Of a stretch of 60,765 nucleotides of DNA, positions 33,199-42,862 are shown one piece after another. Position numbers and translations under genes: made by a program. The notes beneath the pieces were generated by a model that saw nothing but the letters and a program-made list of their open reading frames with translations, did not search any database and had not been told where the DNA came from. Numbering within the stretch: the stretch's first letter is position 1; every line of letters begins with the position of its first letter. Origin of the DNA: Actinomycetota bacterium (GTDB lineage: Bacteria; Actinomycetota; Nitriliruptoria; Nitriliruptorales; JAHWKO01); contig JAHWKO010000004.1 of the NCBI GenBank assembly GCA_019347855.1, forward strand, positions 1-60,765. Reading direction: 5' to 3'.

Positions 33199-34848
33199 AT
33201 GCGTCACCGCATCCGAGGTTCCGCTCTCGTCGCCGTGCTGTTCGCTCTCGCGCTCGTCGCGGGTGCGTGCGGCACCGGGGGCGATGAGCCCGAGCCCGGC
33301 GCCACGGGAGGACCCGGCGCCACCGACACCGAGACCGACGGCGGCCAAGCCGCCGGCGGCGACATCATCGTCGGCACCACCGACACCGTGCAGACGATCG
33401 ACCCTGCCAAGTGCTACTCCTACTACTGCTCCAACATCTTCCAGAACACCGGGGAGACCCTCATGGGCTTCGAGCCCGGTGCGAGCGAGGTCTCGCCCTT
33501 GCTGGCAGCCGAGGAGCCCCAGGTCAGCGAGGATCGGCTCACGTACACGTTCACGCTGCGCGAAGGGGTCACCTTCCACGACGGCTCCGAGATGACCGCC
33601 GAGGACGTCGTGTTCTCGCTGAACCGGGGTCGCCTGCTGCAGCACCCAGAGGGTGCCGCGTTCCTGCTCGGTGGCATCGAGTCCGTCGAGGCGGTCGATG
33701 ATCTCACGGTGGAGGTCACGCTGAGCGCGCCGGACGTGACGTTCCTGTCGAAGCTCGCCTACACGGTCGCGACGATCATCCCGTCCGACGGGCCCTACGA
33801 GGCTCCCGAGGAGGCCGTGACCGAGGCGCAGCCCGCGGAGGACCTCATCAACGAGAACGAGTTCATCGGGACGGGCCCCTACCAGCTCACCGACCTCCGG
33901 GAGGACGAATCGATCACCCTCGAGGCGTTCGGTGACTACTGGGGCGACGCTCCGGCCAACGACCGCGTCCTGGTCCAGTTCTTCAACGAGTCCGCCCAGC
34001 TGCAGGCATCGCTGGAGGCCGGCGAGATCGACATCGCGTTCCGCCACCTGACCCCGGAGCAGAGAGCATCGCTCGAGGGCAGCGAGGACATCCAGACGAT
34101 CGAGGGCGAGGGTGCATCGATCCGCTACATCGTACTCAACACGCTGATGGAGCCGCTCGACGACGTGAACGTCCGCAAGGCGATCGCCGCGGCGGTCGAC
34201 CGCGAGCGGATCGTCGAGGAGGTGCTCGCCGGCGACGGCGCGCCCCTGTACTCGATGGTCCCGCCGCTGTTCGAGGCGCACGAGCCGTCGTTCGAGACCA
34301 CGTACGCGGACGCCAGCGCGGAGGACTTCATCTCCGAGCCGGTCGACCTCGAGCTGTGGTACTCGACGGACCACTACGCGGAGACCGAGCCGGCGTTCGC
34401 GCAGACGATCGAGCGGAGCCTGGAGGAGACCGGGCTGTTCAACGTGACGCTGCAGTCCACAGAGTGGGCGCAGTTCACGCAGCAGGCCTGGCCGGGCGAG
34501 ACGGCGCAGTACCCCGCGTTCCTGCTCGGCTGGTACCCCGACTACCTCGATGCGGACGACTACCTGTACCCCTTCTACCACTCGGAGCAGAGCTTCCTGA
34601 AGATGTACTCGAACGACGAGATGGATCAGCTCATCAACCAGGAGCAGTCCGAGTTCACGGATCCGAACGCGCCGGAGCGGTTGGACGTGTTCCGGCAGAT
34701 CCAGGACCTCGCCGCCGAGGAGGCCTCGGTCATCCCGATGTACGAGGTGACCCCGTTCGCCTTCGCGCAGCAGAACATCGAAGGCGTACAGGACACGATG
34801 GGACCATCGCAGATCTTCCGGTACTACGTCATCTCCAAGACCGGTTGA
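33199..34848 (+). CDS. Peptide ABC transporter substrate-binding lipoprotein
   Basis: A 549-residue family-5 (DppA/OppA) solute-binding protein. The signal peptide ends in the lipobox LVAGAC (cysteine at about residue 24). A Gly/Glu/Thr-rich linker follows, then the SBP_bac_5 fold with LREGVTFHDGSEMTAEDVVFSLNR and GTGPYQLTD, characteristic of the family. Two cysteines in CYSYYC lie near the N-terminus of the mature domain. It is anchored outside the membrane and hands substrates to the two permeases downstream. The CDS is preceded by GAGAGGGAG about 10 nt before ATG. A strong hairpin after the gene probably lowers downstream expression. Confidence 0.93.
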   Translation: MRHRIRGSALVAVLFALALVAGACGTGGDEPEPGATGGPGATDTETDGGQAAGGDIIVGTTDTVQTIDPAKCYSYYCSNIFQNTGETLMGFEPGASEVSPLLAAEEPQVSEDRLTYTFTLREGVTFHDGSEMTAEDVVFSLNRGRLLQHPEGAAFLLGGIESVEAVDDLTVEVTLSAPDVTFLSKLAYTVATIIPSDGPYEAPEEAVTEAQPAEDLINENEFIGTGPYQLTDLREDESITLEAFGDYWGDAPANDRVLVQFFNESAQLQASLEAGEIDIAFRHLTPEQRASLEGSEDIQTIEGEGASIRYIVLNTLMEPLDDVNVRKAIAAAVDRERIVEEVLAGDGAPLYSMVPPLFEAHEPSFETTYADASAEDFISEPVDLELWYSTDHYAETEPAFAQTIERSLEETGLFNVTLQSTEWAQFTQQAWPGETAQYPAFLLGWYPDYLDADDYLYPFYHSEQSFLKMYSNDEMDQLINQEQSEFTDPNAPERLDVFRQIQDLAAEEASVIPMYEVTPFAFAQQNIEGVQDTMGPSQIFRYYVISKTG

Positions 34849-34866
34849 TCCACGAGGTCGGTTGAC

Positions 34867-34900
34867 GGCGAGGCCCCCGGGATCACCCGGGGGCCTCGCC
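34867..34900 (+). terminator. Strong intra-operon hairpin after the binding-protein gene
   Basis: GGCGAGGCCCCCGGG (34867-34881), loop ATCA, CCCGGGGGCCTCGCC (34886-34900): a perfect 15-bp stem without a T-tract. It should partly end transcription or protect the upstream message, giving more binding protein than permease. Confidence 0.7.
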
Positions 34901-34911
34901 ATCCGGGGGCG

Positions 34912-34930
34912 TAGACTCCGCGCCGGAGTC
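34912..34930 (+). promoter_or_regulatory. Possible second promoter with overlapping inverted repeat
   Basis: TAGACT (34912-34917), a -10-like hexamer, overlaps GACTCCG-CGC-CGGAGTC (34914-34930), a perfect 7-bp inverted repeat. It lies between the hairpin and the first permease gene. It may restart transcription of the permease/ATPase genes and bind a regulator. Confidence 0.35.
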
Positions 34931-34944
34931 GGGAGAGGACGTCG

Positions 34945-35961
34945 ATGCAGGGCAGTTCCCTACGCCGTTACCTGCTCGTGCGGGTCGCGCTGACGATCCC
35001 GATGCTGTTCATCCTCCTGACCATGATCTTCCTGCTCATGCGGGTGGCGCCGGGAGATCCGATCACCGCCACCGTGGGCGCCCGGCTGTCCCCGGAACAG
35101 GTGCTGGAGCGCCGTGAGGCGCTGGGTCTCACCGACCCGCTTCCCGAGCAGTACTTCCGCTACCTCGGCGACGCGTTGACCGGCGATTTCGGCGATCCGG
35201 TCACGGACCGTCGCAGCGTGCTGGAGATCATCGGGGACACGGCGCCGGCGACGTTCGAGCTCGCGGTCGCGGGGATGATCGTCGCCGTCGCGGTCGGGAT
35301 CTTCGTGGGGGCGATAGCCGGCCGCTTACGGGACACGCCCTTCGACATCGGTGGTCGCCTGTTCGGCATCGTGATCTACGCCACCCCCCTGTTCTGGCTC
35401 GGACTGCTGTTCCAACTCCAGTTCGCCGTCAACTGGAACTGGTTCCCGACCGGGGGGAGGATCCAGGCCTTCGAGGCACCTCCGGACACGACCGGCTTCT
35501 ACGTACTGGACTCGATCATCGCACTGGACTGGTCGTCGCTGTGGTCGACGCTCCACCACCTGATGCTCCCCGGCCTGACCCTGGGGCTGGTGATCGGCGG
35601 GATCTTCGTCCGTATGGTCCGTGTCAACATGCTCCAGACGTTGCGGGCTGACTACGTCGAGGCGGCCCGCGCGCGCGGGATCCGCGAACGGTCGGTCGTG
35701 TTCCGACACGCCTTCAAGAACGCGCTCGTGCCGATCGTCACGATCATGGGCTTGCAGTTCGCGATCCTCCTCGGCGGAGCGATCCTGACCGAGACGGTCT
35801 TCAGTTGGCCCGGTGTGGCGGCAGCGATCGTGGGGTTCATCGGGGCGCGTGACTACGCAGCCGTCCAGGGGCTCGTGACCTTCATCGCCATCGTGATCGT
35901 CGGCGTATCGCTGCTGATCGACGTGATGAGCGGGCTGATCGATCCGCGCGTGCGGTACTGA
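34945..35961 (+). CDS. Peptide ABC transporter permease (DppB-like)
   Basis: A 338-residue integral membrane protein with six hydrophobic segments. The N-terminal RRYLLVRVALTIPMLFILLTMIFLLMRVAPGDP is the hallmark of DppB/OppB permeases. The EAA loop that contacts the ATPases is DYVEAARARGIRERSVVFRHAFKNAL. RBS GGGAGAGG precedes ATG 34945. It forms the channel with the next gene's product. No anomaly seen. Confidence 0.93.
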   Translation: MQGSSLRRYLLVRVALTIPMLFILLTMIFLLMRVAPGDPITATVGARLSPEQVLERREALGLTDPLPEQYFRYLGDALTGDFGDPVTDRRSVLEIIGDTAPATFELAVAGMIVAVAVGIFVGAIAGRLRDTPFDIGGRLFGIVIYATPLFWLGLLFQLQFAVNWNWFPTGGRIQAFEAPPDTTGFYVLDSIIALDWSSLWSTLHHLMLPGLTLGLVIGGIFVRMVRVNMLQTLRADYVEAARARGIRERSVVFRHAFKNALVPIVTIMGLQFAILLGGAILTETVFSWPGVAAAIVGFIGARDYAAVQGLVTFIAIVIVGVSLLIDVMSGLIDPRVRY

Positions 35962-35971
35962 GGAGGTGGGG

Positions 35972-37045
35972 ATGGCAGACCAGGCGACCATGGACGACGG
36001 CGGGACCCTCGATGGTGTCCGGCAGTACCTCGCGGTGCGCTGGGAGCACGCGATGCGGCCCTTCAGGCGGGCGAGCCGCACCTCCAAGATCCTCATCTGG
36101 ATCGGTGTCGTCATCGTGCTCTTCTTCGTGTTGATGGCGCTGTTCGGTACGGACCTGTGGCGGTACGGCCCGACCCAGTACCGCGTCGAGGTCGCCCCGG
36201 GGGAGTTCCAGAGCATCCCCGAGCTGCAGCGCCCCTCGTGGCAGCACCCGTTCGGGACGGACCGCAACAACTTCGACATCCTCGCGCGCATCATCGGCGG
36301 AGCCCAGCTGGCGATCATCGTCGTGCTCGTCGCCGTGTCGCTGGCGATGCTGATCGGGGTGCCGCTCGGTCTCTTCTCCGGGTACCGCGGTGGCTGGCCC
36401 GACCGCCTCCTCACCACGTCCATGGACGCCGTCTACGCGTTCCCACCCCTGCTGTTGGCGATCATCATCGCGTTCGTCCTCCAAGGGCTGTTCGGAGGCG
36501 GGATCGCAGCGGCCGCAGGAGCTGTGGGTATCACCTACATCCCCCAGTACTTCCGGGTGGTCCGCAACCACACCCTGTCGGTGAAGCAGGAGCCGTTCGT
36601 CGAGGCTGCCCGCTCCCTGGGGGCCAAGGACCGCACGATCCTCGGTCGGTACGTCTTCTTCAACGTCGTGCAGAGCGTGCCGGTGATCCTGACGCTCAAC
36701 GCAGCCGACTCGATCCTGACCCTCGCGGCGCTGGGGTTCCTGGGGTACGGGATAGAGCCTCCGACCGCCGAGTGGGGGTTCGATGTGTCGCAGGCGGTCA
36801 GCGATGTGGCCGCAGGCATCTGGTGGACCGCGTTCTGGCCGGGTATCGCGATCGTGGTCCTCGTGACCGGGCTGACGTTGGTCGGCGAGGGCCTGAACGA
36901 CGTCATCAACCCACTGCTCCGTGCCCGTGGAGCCGGGGGCGACGAGATCCCGTCCGAGGCGGAGGTCGAGGAACACGAGCCCACGGCCCTGATCGAGCCC
37001 GAACCGGGCACCGAGCCCGCCGAGGAAGGTGCGGCGAACCGATGA
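35972..37045 (+). CDS. Peptide ABC transporter permease (DppC-like)
   Basis: A 357-residue permease with an N-terminal cytoplasmic segment, a first helix at about residues 43-63 and an extracytoplasmic loop before HPFGTDRNNFDILARIIGGAQ, the standard DppC/OppC signature. The EAA loop is FVEAARSLGAKDRTILGRYVF. The C-terminus has a Glu/Pro-rich tail of about 40 residues beyond the last helix. ATG 35972 has AGGAGG 5-6 nt upstream; a GTG at 35966 lies within that site and is unlikely. The stop overlaps the next gene (ATGA). Confidence 0.92.
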   Translation: MADQATMDDGGTLDGVRQYLAVRWEHAMRPFRRASRTSKILIWIGVVIVLFFVLMALFGTDLWRYGPTQYRVEVAPGEFQSIPELQRPSWQHPFGTDRNNFDILARIIGGAQLAIIVVLVAVSLAMLIGVPLGLFSGYRGGWPDRLLTTSMDAVYAFPPLLLAIIIAFVLQGLFGGGIAAAAGAVGITYIPQYFRVVRNHTLSVKQEPFVEAARSLGAKDRTILGRYVFFNVVQSVPVILTLNAADSILTLAALGFLGYGIEPPTAEWGFDVSQAVSDVAAGIWWTAFWPGIAIVVLVTGLTLVGEGLNDVINPLLRARGAGGDEIPSEAEVEEHEPTALIEPEPGTEPAEEGAANR

Positions 37046-38100
37046 GCGCGACCCCTGCGAACGCCCCGCACGACGTCCCGGGACAGGACCCTGTCGTGCG
37101 CGTGCGGGACCTGCGCGTCGCCTACCGGACGGAACGCGGTCCGCTGTGGGCGGTCGACGGCGTCAACTTCGACGTCCACCCAGGTGAGAGCCTGGGCCTC
37201 GTAGGCGAGTCCGGGTGTGGGAAGTCTTCGCTCGGTCGTGCGCTGCTGCAGTTGATGCCGCCCGGGGGGGTCGTCCGGGGCAGCGTCAACCTGCTGGGTG
37301 AGGAACTCGTCGGCGCGAAGGGATCGCGTCTGCGTGAGCGCCGGGGGGAGGACATGGCGCTGATGTTCCAGGAGCCGATGTCGCGGCTGAACCCGCTCGA
37401 GAAGGTGAGCGAACACTTCGTCGAGACGATCCGCACACATCGACGGGGGACCTCGACCGATGAGGCCCGCGACATGGCGCGCGCCGCGCTGCGTCAGATG
37501 GGCATCCCGCCGACGCGTATGGACAACTACCCCCACGAGTTCTCCGGGGGGATGCGCCAGCGGATCATGATCGCACTCAACATCGTGCTGGAACCGCGTC
37601 TGATCGTCGCTGATGAGCCCACGACCTCGCTCGACGTGATCGTCGAGTCCCAGATCCTCGACATACTCGATCGGCTCCGCGCCGACGAGCAGGTCGGCAT
37701 GGTCCTCATCACCCACAACCTCGGCATCGTCGCGGAGACCTGCGACCGCGTGGCCGTCATGTACGCCGGCAAGATCGTCGAGCTCGGGACGGCGGAACAG
37801 GTGTTCAACGATCCGCGTCACCCGTACACACGTGGACTCCTGGCCTCCACCATCTCGTTGGAGACGACCGAACTCCACTCGATCGCCGGGTACCCCCCGG
37901 ACCTCGTGAACCCGCCACCCGGTTGCCGCTACGCGCCCAGGTGCCCCTACGTCATGGACCACTGCACGGATGCGGTGCCGACGTACGCGGAGCCGAACCC
38001 CGGACAGCAAGTGGCCTGCTACCTCTACGAGGGCGCCGGTGCGCCGGTACCGGACGACGCGCCTGAGCCCACCGGTCGGCCGCAAGAGGTCGGGGTCTGA
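37042..38100 (+). CDS. Peptide ABC transporter ATPase (DppD-like)
   Basis: A 352-residue ATPase: Walker A GESGCGKS (55-62), Q-loop FQEPMSRLNP, signature FSGGMRQR (167-174), Walker B LIVADEPTTSLD (187-198) and H-switch in ITHNL. The C-terminal oligopeptide domain has the NPPPGCRYAPRCPYVMDHC cysteine cluster and a final VACY, the four-cysteine motif of the family. It pairs with the next gene's product as the second ATPase. It overlaps both neighbours by 1-4 nt. Confidence 0.93.
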   Translation: MSATPANAPHDVPGQDPVVRVRDLRVAYRTERGPLWAVDGVNFDVHPGESLGLVGESGCGKSSLGRALLQLMPPGGVVRGSVNLLGEELVGAKGSRLRERRGEDMALMFQEPMSRLNPLEKVSEHFVETIRTHRRGTSTDEARDMARAALRQMGIPPTRMDNYPHEFSGGMRQRIMIALNIVLEPRLIVADEPTTSLDVIVESQILDILDRLRADEQVGMVLITHNLGIVAETCDRVAVMYAGKIVELGTAEQVFNDPRHPYTRGLLASTISLETTELHSIAGYPPDLVNPPPGCRYAPRCPYVMDHCTDAVPTYAEPNPGQQVACYLYEGAGAPVPDDAPEPTGRPQEVGV

Positions 38101-39479
38101 TGTCCGCCGAGACCGTCCCCGAGACCCGCGACCCGGCCACGGGTGAGGCCGAGCCGATCCTGCGTGTCGAGGGCCTTCAGACCCACTTCCCCGTCCAGAC
38201 CGGCCTGCTCGGGAAGGTCTCCTCCGAAGCGGTCCGTGCGGTGGACGGGGTGACGTTCGACGTCACCGAGGGCGAGGTGTTCGGGCTGGTGGGGGAGTCC
38301 GGCTCCGGGAAGACGACGCTCGGTCGCACGATCCTCCGGCTCGCCGATCCGACCGCGGGGAGCATCATCTACCGCGGCCAGGATCTCGCGTCCCTCGCCG
38401 AGAAGGAGGTGCGTCCGCTGCGGCGCGAGCTCGGACTGATCTTCCAGGACCCCGCGTCGGCGCTGAACCCGGCGATGACGATCGGTCAGGGGGTCGGCCA
38501 CCCACTGCGGATCCACGGGATCACCTCGAACCGGAGAGAGACCCGGGCACGCGTCGCCGAGATGCTCGAGCGCGTCGGACTCAGCCCGGCGGAGAACTTC
38601 CTCGACAAGTACCCGGAGGACGTGTCAGGCGGCCAGAAGCAACGGCTGGTGTTGGCCCGCGCGTTGATCACGAACCCGCGCTTCGTGGTCGCCGACGAGC
38701 CGGTCGCCTCCCTCGACATGAGCATCCGCGCACGCGTCCTCGAGCTGATGCTCGAACTGAAGCGCGAACTCGGACTCACCTACCTCTTCATCACCCACGA
38801 TCTGGCGACGGCCCGGTTCATGTGCGATCGGATCGCGATCCTGTACCTCGGACGCTTCGTGGAGATCGGTCCCTCCGAGGCGATCTTCCAGGACCCCAAG
38901 CACCCGTACACGCGCTCCCTGCTCGAAGCGATCCCGTTGCCGTACCCCGACCGGCGTGGGCGAGACAAGCGGCTTCCACGTGGGGAGATCCCGGACGCGA
39001 TCAACCCGCCGGCCGGATGCCGCTTCCACCCGCGGTGCCGCGACGCGTTCGAGGTCTGCGGGTGGGAGGGCCGCGACCTCGTCGAGGCGCTCGAGGAACG
39101 CTGGACCGAGGTCGACGAGGCGACGTTCGAACGTGAGCTGGACCTGGTCGGGGGCGACCTCGGCCGCGTCGAGGTGGCGCGTGACCACGTGCGGTTCCCC
39201 GCGGCGGATGCCGGAGCCCTGAGCCGCTGGCTCCAGGAGCACGGTCCGCAGCTGCCGACAGCGGTGTTCTCGGCGATCACCGATGTCACGACCGACGGCG
39301 GCAAGGTGGTCGTCCGGTTCCGGTCGGGGCCCGATCCGGCGGCCCAGGAGGTCTCGGGACGGACGGTCGCATGCCACCTCCACGGGGTGACCGTCCGGCC
39401 GGACGGCAACCACGTCGGTGACCCGGACCCGGAACGACTCGCGGGCTTCGCGCCCCCGCAACCCAGCTGGCAGGACTGA
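38100..39479 (+). CDS. Peptide ABC transporter ATPase (DppF-like) with insertion
   Basis: A 459-residue ATPase: Walker A GESGSGKT (65-72), Q-loop [10 protein letters not shown], signature VSGGQKQR (175-182), Walker B FVVADEP (195-201). In the C-terminal oligopeptide domain the cysteines are C307, C313, C320 and C425. Between the third and fourth lies an insertion of roughly 85-90 residues (322-420), where most family members have about 15-20. The insert is acidic and predicted alpha/beta. It may be an extra regulatory domain in both the cysteine cluster and the transporter. Last gene of the peptide operon. Confidence 0.9.
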   Translation: MSAETVPETRDPATGEAEPILRVEGLQTHFPVQTGLLGKVSSEAVRAVDGVTFDVTEGEVFGLVGESGSGKTTLGRTILRLADPTAGSIIYRGQDLASLAEKEVRPLRRELGLIFQDPASALNPAMTIGQGVGHPLRIHGITSNRRETRARVAEMLERVGLSPAENFLDKYPEDVSGGQKQRLVLARALITNPRFVVADEPVASLDMSIRARVLELMLELKRELGLTYLFITHDLATARFMCDRIAILYLGRFVEIGPSEAIFQDPKHPYTRSLLEAIPLPYPDRRGRDKRLPRGEIPDAINPPAGCRFHPRCRDAFEVCGWEGRDLVEALEERWTEVDEATFERELDLVGGDLGRVEVARDHVRFPAADAGALSRWLQEHGPQLPTAVFSAITDVTTDGGKVVVRFRSGPDPAAQEVSGRTVACHLHGVTVRPDGNHVGDPDPERLAGFAPPQPSWQD

Positions 39480-39575
39480 AGTGGACGGAGCGTGAGCAGT
39501 GGCTCACGCGACGATGGCCCGGCAGGAGCGCAGGTCCACCGCGTCGAACGGTTCACCGACAGCCGTGGGGGAACC

Positions 39576-41225
39576 ATGCTGAACGCTCACCGCATCCTGC
39601 TCGTCGTCGTGATCGTCTCGCTCCTGGGTCTCCCGGCGAGCTCGGCCACAGCCCTCCCGAACGAGGAGGTGGCCGAGAACTTCGAACTCGTGGGTCACCA
39701 CGCCCTGTTCAACCGCGGGATGAACGCCGCCATCGCGGTGCACGGCGACCACGTCTACGTCGGCAACCGCACCGACGGGTCACCACATCACCCGCACCCG
39801 GGCGTGCTCATCGTGGACGTCTCGGATCCGAGCGCACCCGAGGTCGTCGGCGAGATCGGACAGCCCCACGAGGGCAACGTCGGAGAGACCTCCCGCGAGC
39901 TACGGGTCTGGCCGCAGCAGGATCTGCTGATGGTGCTCAACTTCGGTTGCAGCTCGGCGATCCACGCCTGCAGCGGCGGCGAGTTCCGCGGCTCGAACGT
40001 GAAGTTCTACGACATCTCCGGCGACAAGGCGGCAGCCCCGGAGCTCGTCGCGACCTACGAGCCGTCGCGGACACCCCACGAGTTCTTCCTCTGGGTCGAT
40101 CCGCACCGCCCCGAGGAGCGCGCTCTGCTGTTCCAGTCGACCCCGACCTCCAGCACGTCGAACCCGAACATCATCGTCGCGGACATCTCCGCGGCACCGG
40201 ACGGCGGCGAGATCCCCGAGGTCGCCGAGTGGGTCGCGGACTTCGAGGCGGGTACCACCGAGGACGGCGGCGAGGAGGAGGACCGCCGCCTGCACTCCTT
40301 GGGCATCTCGAACGACGGCACCCGCGCTTACCTGGCGTTCCTCGGTGCCGGGTTCCTGATCCTCGACGCGTCCGATGTGGTGGACCGCGACGACAGCACG
40401 GACATCACGTACCTCACCCCGCCCGAGAACCGGGTCAACTGGACCAACCCCGGGGCACACTCGGCCATCAAGCTGTGGGGACAGGACGCCGCGTTGACGA
40501 CCGACGAGGTGTACGGCGAGGCCCTGGAGGCCCTGCCCGGCAACTGGGGTTGCCCCTGGGGATGGGCCCGGACGATCGACATCAGCGACCCGACCGCCCC
40601 CGCCGTGGTCGGCGAGTACCGCGCCGAGGAGAACACGGCCGAGTACTGTCAGACCACCGAAGGCCAAGACCCGTCGAACACGACGTTCACCAGTTACTCC
40701 GCGCACAACCCGACCGTCACCCCGAACGTCGCATTCGTTACCTGGCACTCCGCCGGTCTGCACGCGTTCTCGGTCGACGATCCCGAGAACCCCCAGACCA
40801 CGGGGATCTACGACCCCGAACCGCTCACGTTCGTCCACACCGAGGACCCGATGCTGAACCTCGGCCGTGACAAGACGACGATGTGGACCTACCCGATCAT
40901 CCAAGATGGGCTGATCTACGTCGCGGACATCCGCAACGGGCTCTACATCCTGCGCTACACGGGCCCGCACGCCGACGAGGTCGAGCAGATCGGGTTCCTC
41001 GAGGGCAACTCGAACCTGGGTGATGCACTGCGGTTCGAGCCCGTGACCGGTGAGGGGCAGGGCAGCCCGAGCGCACCGGCCGACGGCTCCCAGGCGCCGG
41101 CACCGGACCGTGAACAGGACGGACGGGGCGCGCCCCTGCCGGCGACCGGCGGGGGAGCGGGCCTGTTGGCGGTGACCGTCCTGCTGGCCGGGGCGCTCGT
41201 CCGGAGGCGGCGTAGGCCGTCGTAG
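39576..41225 (+). CDS. LPXTG-anchored LVIVD-repeat beta-propeller protein
   Basis: A 549-residue secreted protein. Signal peptide at about 1-27 (MLNAHRILLVVVIVSLLGLPASSATA). The body has LVIVD-type beta-propeller repeats, seen as VLIVDVSDPSAPEVVGEI, ARTIDISDPTAPAVVGEY and FSVDDPENPQTTGIYD. A linker leads to a C-terminal sorting signal: LPATG, a hydrophobic segment and RRRRRPS. Sortase would attach it to the cell wall. ATG 39576 has GGGGGAA about 5 nt upstream. A binding or scaffold role is likely; no enzyme motif is visible and no sortase gene lies in the window. Confidence 0.85.
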   Translation: MLNAHRILLVVVIVSLLGLPASSATALPNEEVAENFELVGHHALFNRGMNAAIAVHGDHVYVGNRTDGSPHHPHPGVLIVDVSDPSAPEVVGEIGQPHEGNVGETSRELRVWPQQDLLMVLNFGCSSAIHACSGGEFRGSNVKFYDISGDKAAAPELVATYEPSRTPHEFFLWVDPHRPEERALLFQSTPTSSTSNPNIIVADISAAPDGGEIPEVAEWVADFEAGTTEDGGEEEDRRLHSLGISNDGTRAYLAFLGAGFLILDASDVVDRDDSTDITYLTPPENRVNWTNPGAHSAIKLWGQDAALTTDEVYGEALEALPGNWGCPWGWARTIDISDPTAPAVVGEYRAEENTAEYCQTTEGQDPSNTTFTSYSAHNPTVTPNVAFVTWHSAGLHAFSVDDPENPQTTGIYDPEPLTFVHTEDPMLNLGRDKTTMWTYPIIQDGLIYVADIRNGLYILRYTGPHADEVEQIGFLEGNSNLGDALRFEPVTGEGQGSPSAPADGSQAPAPDREQDGRGAPLPATGGGAGLLAVTVLLAGALVRRRRRPS

Positions 41226-41255
41226 CCTCCCGGGGACCTACCTGATGGGGAAGCG

Positions 41256-41861
41256 GTGCCCGAGGATGACGCCCTTCGCGAGTACCTGGACAAGCGCGAT
41301 CTCGACTCGACGCCGGAGCCGGCCGGGGGCGAGACGGACGACGGCCCCCGCTTCGTGATCCAGAAGCACGATGCATCCAGCCTGCACTACGACTTCCGGC
41401 TCGAAGCCGACGGGGTCCTGAAGTCCTGGGCCGTGCCCAAGGGACCGTCGACGGACCCGGACGATCAACGCCTGGCGGTGCGTACCGAGGACCACCCCCT
41501 CGACTACGCCGGGTTCGAGGGTGTCATCCCGCAGGCCCAGTACGGAGGCGGCACGGTCATCGTGTGGGATGCCGGGACCTACGAGGACCGCAGCGAGGGC
41601 GACGACGGATCGATCATCGACGTCGCCGAAGCGGTCGAGAAGGGGCACGTCCGCGTCTGGCTCCACGGCGAGAAGCTCCGCGGTGGCTACGACCTCGTAC
41701 ACGCCCGGGTCGGTGGGGACGAGGACAACTGGCTGTTGCGCAAGATCGATGACGACGAGGCGGACGCCCGCCGGAACCCGACCAGCACCGAGCCCGCCTC
41801 GGTCCTCACGGGGCGCACGATCGAGGAAGTCCGCGCCGAGGAAGCCGGGGACACCGGATGA
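41256..41861 (+). CDS. LigD 3'-phosphoesterase domain as a separate protein
   Basis: A 201-residue protein equal to the PE module of bacterial NHEJ ligase D, which trims 3'-phosphates and ribonucleotides at DNA ends. The metal and catalytic residues align with the Pseudomonas enzyme: FVIQKHDASSLHYDFRLE carries H38, H44, D46 and R48 with the right spacing, and TEDHPLDYA holds the second histidine. GTG 41256 follows a TAGCCT -10-like element at 41223-41228. It overlaps the ligase gene by ATGA. Confidence 0.9.
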   Translation: MPEDDALREYLDKRDLDSTPEPAGGETDDGPRFVIQKHDASSLHYDFRLEADGVLKSWAVPKGPSTDPDDQRLAVRTEDHPLDYAGFEGVIPQAQYGGGTVIVWDAGTYEDRSEGDDGSIIDVAEAVEKGHVRVWLHGEKLRGGYDLVHARVGGDEDNWLLRKIDDDEADARRNPTSTEPASVLTGRTIEEVRAEEAGDTG

Positions 41862-42862
41862 GCGACCCCTTCGACATCCTCGACGAGGACCAGCGAGAGG
41901 TGCTCGGGGACGGTTCGCCGCGCTTCGTGGAGCCGATGAAGGCGACACTCACCGACGAGCGCTTCAGCGATCCCGACTGGATCTTCGAGGCGAAGTTGGA
42001 CGGGGTCCGGGCGGTCGGGGTCCGGGACGGTGATGACGTCCAGATCATCTCCCGGAACGAGAAGAACATGAACGCGTCGTATCCCGAACTGGTCGAGGCG
42101 CTGGGATCCGTGGGCCCGGGCCGGCTCGTCGTGGACGGCGAGATCGTCGCCTTCGAGGACGGGCGGACGAGCTTCCAGAAGCTCCAGGGACGGATGAACG
42201 TCCAGGACCCCGAACGCGCCCGGCGGACCGGGATCCGCGTCTACTGGTACCTGTTCGATGTGATGCACCTGGACGGGAACGACACGGTGGACCTGCCGCA
42301 ACGGACCCGCAAGGAGCTGTTGCGTCGGGGGATCAGGTTCGAAGATCCCCTGCGGTTCTCCACGCATCGCACCGAGAACGGCCTCGAGTTCTACCGGGAG
42401 GCTTGTCGGCAGGGTTGGGAGGGCCTGATAGCGAAGCGCGCCACCAGCGTCTACAAGCCGGGTTCTCGGTCGCGGGACTGGTTGAAGTTCAAGTGCGTCA
42501 ACCAGCAGGAGTTCGTGATCGGTGGGTTCACCGACCCGCGAGGTTCCCGCGTGGGGTTCGGGGCGCTGCTGCTCGGGTACCAGGACGACGGCAGGTTCCG
42601 CTACGCCGGGAAGGTCGGCACCGGGTGGGACGATCAGCACCTCCGGGAGCTGCGCGAACGGCTGGACCAGATCGAGCGCGAGACGTCCCCGTTCGACGAG
42701 GATGTCCCGGAGAAGGACCCGCACTGGGTGACGCCAGAGCTGGTCTGCGAGATCGGTTTCAGCGAGTGGACGTCGGACGATCGGCTGCGCCATCCGCGCT
42801 TCCTCGGGATGCGGACCGACAAGGACGCCCAGGAGGTCGTCCGGGAACAGGCGGGATCGTGA
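41858..42862 (+). CDS. LigD ATP-dependent DNA ligase domain as a separate protein
   Basis: A 334-residue ATP-dependent ligase with the adenylation lysine K46 in FEAKLDGVRA (KxDGxR), motif III YWYLFDVMHLDG, motif IV EGLIAKR and motif V WLKFKC. An OB domain follows, with GKVGTGWDD and the family's C-terminal LRHPRFLGMRTDK. It seals the end-joined DNA. It lies between the PE and POL genes and overlaps both by 4 nt. Confidence 0.92.
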   Translation: MSDPFDILDEDQREVLGDGSPRFVEPMKATLTDERFSDPDWIFEAKLDGVRAVGVRDGDDVQIISRNEKNMNASYPELVEALGSVGPGRLVVDGEIVAFEDGRTSFQKLQGRMNVQDPERARRTGIRVYWYLFDVMHLDGNDTVDLPQRTRKELLRRGIRFEDPLRFSTHRTENGLEFYREACRQGWEGLIAKRATSVYKPGSRSRDWLKFKCVNQQEFVIGGFTDPRGSRVGFGALLLGYQDDGRFRYAGKVGTGWDDQHLRELRERLDQIERETSPFDEDVPEKDPHWVTPELVCEIGFSEWTSDDRLRHPRFLGMRTDKDAQEVVREQAGS

